Origin: Acidaminococcus fermentans
GTDB lineage: Bacteria > Bacillota_C > Negativicutes > Acidaminococcales > Acidaminococcaceae
NCBI GenBank assembly: GCA_004555735.1
Contig: SFHH01000047.1
Span: 1-12,021 of the forward strand
Direction of reading: 5' to 3'
DNA length: 12,021 nt
Position numbers and translations under genes: made by a program. Positions 5,928 through 12,021 of the stretch are shown here, one piece after another; position 1 is the stretch's first letter; every line of letters starts with the position of its first letter. The notes under the pieces are model-generated. The model was not told the origin of the DNA and did not search any database. It saw only the letters and a list, made by a program, of their open reading frames with translations.

Positions 5928-7196
5928 ATGTCCCAACTCACCGACCAACTGCTCGACCGTTTCCTGCGCTATGTGAATATTCCCTCCCAGAGCCGGGCGG
6001 GAGCAGCCCAGGTCCCCAGTACTCCAGAGCAATGGCATATGGCCCGGCAGCTGGAAGCGGAATTGGAGATCCTGGATCTGGAAGATCTCCATCTCAGTGA
6101 GCACTGTGTCCTCACCGGATATCTGCCTGCCAACCTGCCCGCCGGTTTTATCGGGTCCGTGCCCAAGATCGGCTTCTGCTGCCATCTGGATACAGTGGAC
6201 GTGGACCTGAGCTCGGAAGTCCATCCCCAGGTGGTCCGGAACTATCCTGGCGGCGACGTGGTCCTCAACGCCGCTAAAGGGCTCATCATGAAGGCTGCTG
6301 ACCATCCGGAACTGGTTCCCTATGTGGGGCAGGATATTGTGTTCACGGACGGGACCAGCGTCCTGGGTGCCGATAACAAAGCGGCCATCGCCAATGTGAT
6401 GACCCTGCTCCAATACCTGACGGACCATCCGGAGATCCACCATGGAGCTATCTATGTGGCTTTCGTCCCGGACGAGGAAGTGGGACTGAAGGGTTCTAAA
6501 GCCTTGGACTGCAGCCGATTCCCGGTAGATTTCGCCTATACCATCGACTGCTGCGCTCTGGGAGAAGTGGTGTATGAAACTTTCAATGCCGGGTCTGCCA
6601 CCGTGGAGATCCAGGGCATCAGCGCCCATCCCATGAACGCCAAGGGAAACCTGGTGAATCCCACCCTGCTAGCCGTGGATTTCGCCAATTTCTTCGACCG
6701 GAAGGAAACCCCGGAATGTACCGAAGGGAAGGCAGGGTATATCTGGATCAAGAGCATCCAGTCCAATGCGTCCCAGGCCACGGTACAGATGGCCATCCGG
6801 GACCACGACAAAACCCGGTACGAAGCCCGGAAACAGACCATCCTGGCCAATGTGGAACGGCTGAAAGCCCAGGAACCCCGGGCTCGGATCCGCTGCACCC
6901 TGGAAGACATCTACGGCAACATCGCCGATGCTATGACTCCGGATAATCGGGAAGCCGTAGATTTCCTCTACGAAGCCCTGGAAGAACTGGGCATCTCTCC
7001 CAAGACCCTTGCTATGCGGGGAGGAACAGACGGCTCTTATTTGTCCACCCAGGGCATCTTTACCCCCAATTACTTTACAGGGGCCCTGAATTTCCATTCC
7101 CGGTACGAATTCCTGCCCCTGCCATCTTTGGAAAAATCCTGCCAGGTGACCTTGAAACTGGTAGAAAAAGTATTTCAGTCTGCTTGTGAAAAATAA
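5928..7196 (+). CDS. pepT: Peptidase T (tripeptide aminopeptidase)
   Basis: This is a cytoplasmic two-zinc aminopeptidase of the M20 family that removes N-terminal residues from tripeptides. It has 422 residues (E. coli PepT has 408). The metal and catalytic residues are in place: H86 and D88 (CCHLDTVD), D149 (LGADNKA), E183/E184 (PDEEVG, with E183 as general base), D207 (AYTID) and H390 (NFHSRYEF). The conserved RGGTDG loop is at 364-369. I place the start at the ATG at 5928, 8 bases after AAGGAGG (5913-5919). A TTG two codons upstream overlaps the spacing and is less likely. It is a single-gene unit with its own promoter. It would release amino acids from peptides, fitting an amino-acid-using organism. 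No broken residues seen. Confidence 0.93.
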   Translation: MSQLTDQLLDRFLRYVNIPSQSRAGAAQVPSTPEQWHMARQLEAELEILDLEDLHLSEHCVLTGYLPANLPAGFIGSVPKIGFCCHLDTVDVDLSSEVHPQVVRNYPGGDVVLNAAKGLIMKAADHPELVPYVGQDIVFTDGTSVLGADNKAAIANVMTLLQYLTDHPEIHHGAIYVAFVPDEEVGLKGSKALDCSRFPVDFAYTIDCCALGEVVYETFNAGSATVEIQGISAHPMNAKGNLVNPTLLAVDFANFFDRKETPECTEGKAGYIWIKSIQSNASQATVQMAIRDHDKTRYEARKQTILANVERLKAQEPRARIRCTLEDIYGNIADAMTPDNREAVDFLYEALEELGISPKTLAMRGGTDGSYLSTQGIFTPNYFTGALNFHSRYEFLPLPSLEKSCQVTLKLVEKVFQSACEK

Positions 7197-7221
7197 AACG
7201 GGAAAAAAGCATAAAACTTCC

Positions 7222-7250
7222 TTGAAAAATGGCTCCATTTCCTGTAAAGT
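7222..7250 (+). promoter_or_regulatory. Candidate promoter of the ATPase-GGT unit
   Basis: TTGAAA (7222-7227) is followed after 17 bases by TAAAGT (7245-7250). A perfect TATAAT lies further on at 7264-7269 without a recognisable -35 at 17 bases. One of these probably serves the downstream gene; no clear pepT terminator is visible in the 111-base gap. Confidence 0.35.
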
Positions 7251-7307
7251 GTAAGGAGCTCAGTATAATCACGAACCGTATCCCATTGGAAAAGAAAGAG
7301 GAGTCCT

Positions 7308-8627
7308 ATGCTTCAGCGCAAGATTGAAAAGTTCCTGCAGACCTGGAAACAGGTCCCGAAACACAATCCCCTGGTGGTCAAGGGGTGCCGCCATTGCGGA
7401 AAGACCACCTCCATCCTGGATTTTGCCAGGAAGGAATATGACCATGTGGTTTACCTGAATTTCCAGGAAAAACCAGATTACGCCGCTATCTTCAAAGATT
7501 CCCTGGATGTGAACTATCTGGTGATGCTGATCACGGCGCTAGCCGGGCCGGAAGCCGTATTCGAACCCTACCGGACGGTATTGGTCCTGGATGAGATCCA
7601 GGAATGCCCAGAAGCCAGGACCGCTCTGAAGGCCTTCAAAATGGACGGACGGTATGATGTGATCGCGGCCGGATCCCTGCTGGGAGTCAAAGGCTACGGT
7701 AAGGAAGGGGCTCCCATTGCCGTGGGCTGCGAAACCGTTGTAAATATGGTCCCTCTGGATTTCGAGGAGTTCCTTTGGGCCAACGGGATCACGTCCCCGG
7801 TCCTGGATATGCTCCACCAGAGCCTGGATCGGGAAACCCCGGTGCCGGAAGCCCTGCACCTGCGGCTCAATGAGCTGCTGCGCCAGTATGCCCTGGTAGG
7901 AGGGATGCCGGCTGTGGTGGAAGAATACGTCCGGAACCATGACTTGAAGAAAGTCCTGGAGATGCAGCAGAAGATCCTCCAGGATTATGAAGAGAACCTG
8001 TTCGTCCAGGTGAACAAAAGGGCCCGGGCCAAACTGAAGACGGTGCTGGAGGCTGTCCCGCTCCAGTTGGACAAGGAAAATAAAAAATACCAGTATGCCC
8101 AGCTGAAGAAAGGGTCCAAGGCTTCCCAGTTCGAAGGGGCGCTGCTGTGGCTGGAAGAAGCTGGCATCGTCACTCGGAGCTATAACCTGACGGAGCCGGG
8201 GCTGCCCCTGGAACGCCATGCGGTCCCCACCATTTTTAAAGTCTATATGAAAGATGTGGGGCTGTATGCGGCCATGCTCACCGGGGAAAACCGGCAGAAG
8301 CTCCTCCAGGGAGATCTGTCCGGCTGTCAGGGAGCTGTCTATGAGAGCCTGGCGGCGGATCTTCTGAGCAAGAGCGGCCGGAAGCTGTACTACTATCACA
8401 AAAATTCTGGGCTGGAAGTGGATTTCGTCATCCTCCACGAAGGAAAAAGCACGTTGGTCAAAGCGACCCCTTCCACCGGGAATACCAAGAGCCTGAAGAC
8501 CCTCCTCCAGCAGCCGGAAAAGTACCAGGTAGAACAGGCCATCCAGCTGGGGATGGATAATGTGGCCCGGAAGGGAAAAATCCTGGAACTGCCTTTATAT
8601 TTCGGCTTTTTGGTAGGGGCTTACTGA
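7308..8627 (+). CDS. AAA_14/DUF4143 family ATPase
   Basis: This 439-residue protein belongs to the common prokaryotic family with an N-terminal AAA-type ATPase domain and a C-terminal DUF4143 (nuclease-fold) domain; its cellular role is unknown. Walker A is GCRHCGKTT (26-34; most relatives read G-RQVGKT), Walker B VLVLDEIQ (91-98), a sensor-like AAGSLLG (120-126) and the PLDFEEFLWA motif (149-158). The C-terminal part has GAVYESLAADLL (342-353) and LEVDFVI (369-375). The later position usually occupied by E-K in EVK reads LVK (383-385), so one acidic residue of the putative nuclease site appears lost. AGAGGAG (7297-7303) precedes the ATG by 4 bases. GGT follows after 18 bases, so they are likely co-transcribed. 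Relatives have been proposed to be mobile or toxin-linked, but nothing here shows that. Confidence 0.85.
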   Translation: MLQRKIEKFLQTWKQVPKHNPLVVKGCRHCGKTTSILDFARKEYDHVVYLNFQEKPDYAAIFKDSLDVNYLVMLITALAGPEAVFEPYRTVLVLDEIQECPEARTALKAFKMDGRYDVIAAGSLLGVKGYGKEGAPIAVGCETVVNMVPLDFEEFLWANGITSPVLDMLHQSLDRETPVPEALHLRLNELLRQYALVGGMPAVVEEYVRNHDLKKVLEMQQKILQDYEENLFVQVNKRARAKLKTVLEAVPLQLDKENKKYQYAQLKKGSKASQFEGALLWLEEAGIVTRSYNLTEPGLPLERHAVPTIFKVYMKDVGLYAAMLTGENRQKLLQGDLSGCQGAVYESLAADLLSKSGRKLYYYHKNSGLEVDFVILHEGKSTLVKATPSTGNTKSLKTLLQQPEKYQVEQAIQLGMDNVARKGKILELPLYFGFLVGAY

Positions 8628-8645
8628 TCCATAGGAGGTGCAAAA

Positions 8646-10253
8646 ATGGAATTTGATGCGTCTGTTTATCCGTATGCTTCCCGGCGGCGGACCATCTTCG
8701 CCCGGAAGGGCATGGTGTGCACCGGACAGCCGCTGGCGGCCCAGGCCGGGCTCCGGATGCTGCTCCAGGGAGGGAATGCGGTGGATGCAGCCCTGGCGGC
8801 GGCCATCTGCCTGACTGTGGTGGAACCGACCAGCAATGGGCTGGGCAGCGATGCCTTTGCCCTGGTCTGGACCGGCGGAAAATTGTATGGCCTGAACGGC
8901 AGCGGTCCGGCTCCTGGCCTGTTGACCCGGGAAAAAGTCCTGGCAGCTGGCTGCCAGGAGATGCCTCAGCGGGGCTGGCTGCCGGTGACGGTACCTGGTG
9001 CGGTGGCGGCCTGGGCAGAGCTCCATCGCCGGTTCGGCCGGCTGCCTTTTGCCAAACTGTTTGCACCGGCCCTGGAATACGCCCGGGAAGGTTTCCCTGT
9101 TTCGCCTACCATCCGGAAATTGTGGAAGGCGGCGGAAGGGACTTTTGCCCCGTATAAAGAAGATCCGGCTTTTGCCGGACTGTTCGCTACCTTCTTCCCC
9201 GAAGGCCGGGCTCCGGAAGTGGGAGAGACGGTCACTCTGCCGGATCACGCCCGGACCTTGGAGATCCTTGCCCAAACCGAGGGGGAGGCGTTCTACCGGG
9301 GAGAACTGGCGGACCGGATAGACCGTTTCAGCCGGGAAACCGGGGGCTGCCTCCGGAAGGAAGATCTGGCGGCTTATCGGGCAGAGTGGGTAACTCCGCT
9401 CCATGTGGACTACCGGGGCTATGATGTCTGGGAGATCCCCCCCAACGGCCACGGGATCACAGCGCTGATGGCCCTGAACATCATGCAGGGATTCCAGCTG
9501 GACCGGCGGGAAACCGTAGACAGCTGGCACAAACAGATCGAAGCCATGAAACTGGCCTTTTCTGATGCCCAGCACTATGTAGCCGATCCCCGGTTCATGC
9601 ATACCCGGGTGGAAGATATGCTGAGTCCGGCCTATGCGGACCAGCGCCGGAGCCTGATCGGGGAACAGGCACTGACACCCCATTGGGGCAAGCCCTTCAG
9701 TGGCGGCACTGTATACCTGTGTGCGGCCGACGGGGAGGGAAATATGATTTCCTTCATCCAGAGCAATTTCCGAGGCTTCGGCTCCGGTATCGTGATCCCT
9801 GGTACAGGGATCGCCCTTAATGACCGGGGGAATAATTTCAGCCTGGATCCTGCCATGGACAACTGCCTGGCTCCCGGCAAGAAACCCTACCACACCATCA
9901 TCCCTGGCTTCCTGACGAAAGATGGGAAAGCCGTAGGGCCTTTTGGGGTCATGGGCGGCTTCATGCAGCCCCAGGGCCATCTCCAGGTACTTCTGAATAC
10001 CCTGGATTTCCATATGAATCCCCAGGCTGCCCTGGATGCACCCCGGTGGCAGTGGATCGAAGGGAAGAAGGTGGAAATTGAAGCCCAGGCTGGAGCAGAG
10101 ATCATCGAAGGGCTCCGGCAGCGAGGCCACGAAATCGTGGTGAAGGAGGACCGGACCTCTTTCGGCCGGGGACAGATCATCTGGCGCCGGGACGACGGGA
10201 CCCTGGTAGGGGCGACGGAGCCCAGGACGGATGGGACGGTGGCGGCTTACTGA
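8646..10253 (+). CDS. ggt: Gamma-glutamyltransferase family protein, cytoplasmic YwrD-like
   Basis: This 535-residue Ntn-hydrolase is made as a proenzyme that should cut itself before Thr355 (FSGGTVYL) to expose the N-terminal nucleophile of the small subunit. Family landmarks are GGNAVDAALAAAI (42-54), EPTSNGLGSDAF (60-71), PGTGIALNDRGNNF (385-398), PYHTIIPGF (414-422) and MGGFMQPQGH (436-445). There is no signal peptide, so unlike secreted GGTs it should act in the cytoplasm. The residues that bind the gamma-glutamyl group in E. coli GGT differ: the DFRE arginine position reads NGSGPAP (84-90), and the MDDF aspartates read GNNF (395-398). The true substrate may therefore be another acyl or amide compound, as in the YwrD/acylase-like branch. 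AGGAGG (8633-8638) lies 7 bases before the ATG. The 128-bp repeat follows the stop after 15 bases. Confidence 0.87.
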   Translation: MEFDASVYPYASRRRTIFARKGMVCTGQPLAAQAGLRMLLQGGNAVDAALAAAICLTVVEPTSNGLGSDAFALVWTGGKLYGLNGSGPAPGLLTREKVLAAGCQEMPQRGWLPVTVPGAVAAWAELHRRFGRLPFAKLFAPALEYAREGFPVSPTIRKLWKAAEGTFAPYKEDPAFAGLFATFFPEGRAPEVGETVTLPDHARTLEILAQTEGEAFYRGELADRIDRFSRETGGCLRKEDLAAYRAEWVTPLHVDYRGYDVWEIPPNGHGITALMALNIMQGFQLDRRETVDSWHKQIEAMKLAFSDAQHYVADPRFMHTRVEDMLSPAYADQRRSLIGEQALTPHWGKPFSGGTVYLCAADGEGNMISFIQSNFRGFGSGIVIPGTGIALNDRGNNFSLDPAMDNCLAPGKKPYHTIIPGFLTKDGKAVGPFGVMGGFMQPQGHLQVLLNTLDFHMNPQAALDAPRWQWIEGKKVEIEAQAGAEIIEGLRQRGHEIVVKEDRTSFGRGQIIWRRDDGTLVGATEPRTDGTVAAY

Positions 10254-10268
10254 TTGCTAACGGATAAC

Positions 10269-10396
10269 CCAGGCACACGATATGGGCCCATCTGCTTTGT
10301 CAGCGGGGATTTTTGAAAGCGGCATGTACCTTTTAGTACTATGCCCCATTCGAAAATTTCCGCTTTCGTGCATCTGGGCACATCTCGTGCGCCTGG
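10269..10396 (+). repeat. 128-bp foldback repeat, copy 2
   Basis: Same length and orientation as the copy at 5508-5635, with ends CCAGGCACACGA (10269-10280) and TCGTGCGCCTGG (10385-10396). The main stem 10302-10317 with 10349-10364 carries three substitutions relative to copy 1, and each turns a Watson-Crick pair into a G-T pair on the plus strand. The inner hairpin (GGCAT with ATGCC, GTAC with GTAC) is differently composed but still pairs. It lies 15 bases after the ggt stop codon. Both copies are preceded by ATAAC and followed by C. Confidence 0.85.
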
Positions 10397-10439
10397 CGGA
10401 AACCAACAAGGAGTTGCTGCTATTGACAACACCTTCTTG

Positions 10440-10468
10440 TTGACATTCCGTTGCAATGGCTGTATAAT
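10440..10468 (+). promoter_or_regulatory. Perfect consensus sigma-A promoter of the antitoxin gene
   Basis: TTGACA (10440-10445), a 17-base spacer, then TATAAT (10463-10468): both boxes and the spacing match the consensus exactly, and TG stands directly before the -10. A second TTGACA lies at 10423-10428. The start codon is 32 bases downstream. I see no clear operator palindrome, though repression by the encoded DNA-binding antitoxin would be usual for this family. Confidence 0.85.
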
Positions 10469-10500
10469 GCAAAACATCACAGCTAGAGGGGTTGATGGAT

Positions 10501-10713
10501 ATGGCATCGGTAAATGTAAATATCCGTATGGATGCGGAACTGAAAAAAGAATTCGAATCATTCTGCAGCAATGTGGGAATGAATATGACCACTGCATTCA
10601 CCATTTTTGCCCGACGGACGGTCCGGGAGAACCGGATCCCTTTCGAAGTATCGGCTGACTGCCGGAGAGAGGACAGCCGACAGGCTGCGGCTGAAGTCGG
10701 AGAAGGTCTGTAA
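10501..10713 (+). CDS. RelB/DinJ family antitoxin-like protein, orphan
   Basis: This is a 70-residue protein whose first 50 residues match the RelB/DinJ ribbon-helix-helix antitoxin pattern: VNVNIRMDAELKKEFESFC (3-21), then MNMTTAFTIFARRTVRE (26-42) and IPFEVS (45-50). Family members bind DNA as dimers and neutralise RelE/YafQ-type toxins through the C-terminal half. Here the tail after IPFEVSAD is short and charged and does not look like the usual DPFYS-type tail, so it may be degenerate. I chose the ATG at 10501, 9 bases after AGAGGGG (10485-10491). The in-frame TTG (10492) and ATG (10495) are too close to that site. No toxin follows: a long hairpin and a convergent gene come next. Confidence 0.72.
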   Translation: MASVNVNIRMDAELKKEFESFCSNVGMNMTTAFTIFARRTVRENRIPFEVSADCRREDSRQAAAEVGEGL

Positions 10714-10720
10714 GGAAGAC

Positions 10721-10767
10721 GAAATGGAGGGAGTGTTGCACTGGATGTGCAACACTCCCTCCATTTC
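10721..10767. terminator. Long hairpin between convergent genes
   Basis: A perfect 21-bp stem (10721-10741 with 10747-10767) surrounds a TGGAT loop, lying 7 bases after the antitoxin stop and 18 bases before the stop of the minus-strand PLP enzyme. The base of the stem is GAAAT/ATTTC and the flanks have no long T run, so termination would be non-canonical. Its position strongly suggests a bidirectional terminator. The apical TGTTGCAC/GTGCAACA repeats that of the pre-tex terminator. Confidence 0.65.
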
Positions 10768-10785
10768 CTTAGATAGCCATGTGTG

Positions 10786-11982
10786 CTATTTGTTGTTTTC
10801 AGCTTGCAGATCATTGACTGCGGCCACGATTTTATCGAGTCCTTCTTTTAGGAAGGAACGCGGACAGGCAACCGTCATCCTGAAATACCCGCTGCCTCCT
10901 TGACCAAAAACACGGCCATCTTCAATAAGGACTTTGTGCTTTTTTATCATCAATTCAAAGAGCCGCTCAGGGTCGCCGTATGCTCCCAAATGAATCCAAG
11001 CAAGGAAGGTCCCTTCTGGTTTCTTATAATTTGCCAGAGGCAAGTGTTTTTGGAGATACTCGACCAGAAAATCGAAATTTCCTTCGATGTATTCCATGAC
11101 TTCATCGACCCATCCGTCACATTTGTTATAGGCAGTTTCTGTCAGTACCATATCAAGAGGCGGTGCGAAACTGATATAATGTTTCAGCCGTGTTTCATGA
11201 TACCAAATCTTTCTCAGTTCTTCATCCCGGATAATGATTTGGGAAATGGGGACACCTCCGACATTGAACGTTTTCCCTAAAGCTACAGCTGTAATGACCT
11301 TAGGGTAATCGGTAACTGTCATAGTAGGATGATGTGTCACATCCTTTCTCGTTGCATCACAGTGCAATTCATCAGAGAAAAGAAGGACATTGTACTTTTG
11401 GCAGAGGTCAGCCACATTTTTAATTTCTTCTTCTGTCCATACACGGCCTACGGGATTATGTGGTGAGCAAAGAATCATCATGGTATTTCTAGGATCTTTG
11501 ATTTTATCGGCCAGATCATCGAAATCCATACTATAGTTTTCATTTTCATTGATCAGCTGGTTGTTAACAACTTTGCGGCCATTTCCTTCAATCAATTCAG
11601 CGAAGGGATAGAAAACGGGTTCTTGAATGATTATGCCATCACCTTCTTTTGTGAAAGCCCGGATGGCAAATCCAAGTGCAGGTAGGGTACCAGGAGAGTA
11701 GAATATAGAGCGTCTTTCGATATCCCAGTTAAAACGTCTCTTATACCATCCCTGGACGGATTCAAAATAGCGGCTGCCAGGCATGGAATGCCCTAAGAAG
11801 CCCTGTTTGATCCGGTTAATCAATGCCTCCTGGATTTCTTTGGCTACCGGGAATTCCATATCGGACAGCCATAATGGCTGGGCATCCTTAGGGACACGGG
11901 GATCGACGAAATCCATGAAATCCCACTTTACACAATCGGTCCCTCTTCTGTTATGCAATACATCAAGATTCAATTTGCCCAT
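10786..11982 (-). CDS. MalY/PatB family PLP-dependent C-S lyase or aminotransferase
   Basis: This 398-residue fold-type I PLP enzyme resembles the MalY/PatB group, whose members cleave cystathionine or cysteine conjugates (beta-lyase) or act as aminotransferases. The cofactor lysine is K237 in ALGKTFNVGG. Other landmarks are the N-terminal PLWLSDMEFPV (36-46), CSPHNPVGRVW with N176 (172-182), SDELHCD with D204 (203-209) and the substrate-carboxylate arginine R368 (GYFRMT). The start is the ATG whose codon ends at 11982, with AGGAGG at 11996-11991 and 8 bases between; a TTG ten codons earlier lies upstream of that site and is rejected. The gene is visibly more AT-rich than its neighbours and uses different codons. 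Its promoter lies outside the window. Which reaction it runs cannot be told from sequence. Confidence 0.88.
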   Translation of the reverse strand: MGKLNLDVLHNRRGTDCVKWDFMDFVDPRVPKDAQPLWLSDMEFPVAKEIQEALINRIKQGFLGHSMPGSRYFESVQGWYKRRFNWDIERRSIFYSPGTLPALGFAIRAFTKEGDGIIIQEPVFYPFAELIEGNGRKVVNNQLINENENYSMDFDDLADKIKDPRNTMMILCSPHNPVGRVWTEEEIKNVADLCQKYNVLLFSDELHCDATRKDVTHHPTMTVTDYPKVITAVALGKTFNVGGVPISQIIIRDEELRKIWYHETRLKHYISFAPPLDMVLTETAYNKCDGWVDEVMEYIEGNFDFLVEYLQKHLPLANYKKPEGTFLAWIHLGAYGDPERLFELMIKKHKVLIEDGRVFGQGGSGYFRMTVACPRSFLKEGLDKIVAAVNDLQAENNK

Positions 11983-12021
11983 ACTTGGTTCCTCCTCATG
12001 ATTTTTTTGCAAAAGCTTTCT

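Noticed and set aside
8595..10130. 511-codon open frame on the minus strand across ggt
   Set aside because: It mirrors the GGT frame, shows no family motifs and is explained by high GC third positions.
10607..10903. Overlapping plus-strand open frame as toxin partner or frameshifted antitoxin tail
   Set aside because: It reads through the hairpin and the end of the convergent gene, has no RelE/YafQ motifs, and the alternative tail is not convincingly better than the annotated one.

Overview
The window reads as a chromosomal segment of a Gram-positive-lineage (Firmicutes) bacterium. A moderately GC-rich Negativicute such as an Acidaminococcaceae member is my best guess. This rests on the gene families (a complete ECF-type vitamin/amino-acid importer, Tex, peptidase T, an AAA_14/DUF4143 ATPase, a cytoplasmic GGT-like enzyme), strong AGGAGG ribosome sites and a heavy CTG/CGG/GCC codon bias. 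The genus is an inference, not something the sequence proves.

Layout. 1-209 is a leader with two hairpins, a candidate promoter and the ribosome site of the first operon. 210-3106 is a tightly overlapping four-gene operon (S component, two ATPases, T component) that encodes a whole self-contained ECF importer; the S component looks TrpP-like. 3107-3331 is a hairpin-rich spacer with heptamer repeats and a terminator 17 bases before the next start. 3332-5506 is tex. 5507-5927 is a 421-base spacer with no credible gene; it carries a 128-bp foldback repeat, three hairpins, heptamer repeats, a tetranucleotide repeat and a -10 promoter. 5928-7196 is pepT. 7308-8627 (AAA_14/DUF4143 ATPase) and 8646-10253 (GGT family) are 18 bases apart and probably co-transcribed. 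10254-10500 holds the second copy of the 128-bp repeat and a perfect-consensus promoter driving a small RelB/DinJ-type antitoxin (10501-10713) that has no toxin partner. A long hairpin separates it from a convergent, visibly AT-richer MalY/PatB-type PLP enzyme on the minus strand (10786-11982).

Functional theme. Several genes deal with amino acids and peptides: a probable amino-acid-type ECF importer, a tripeptide aminopeptidase, a gamma-glutamyl/acyl hydrolase and a C-S lyase/aminotransferase. This fits an amino-acid-fermenting anaerobe, but they are separate transcription units and no single pathway is implied.

The most unusual content is between the genes. Two 128-bp palindromic elements sit just downstream of tex and ggt, and their main-stem substitutions all keep pairing as G-U in the plus-strand RNA. 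Two spacers share a composite of CTGCGTTTCC, a small AACCC/GGGTTT hairpin and degenerate 7-bp tandem repeats. Three terminator-like hairpins share the same apical TGTTGC sequence. I found no CRISPR array, rRNA, tRNA, transposase or phage gene.
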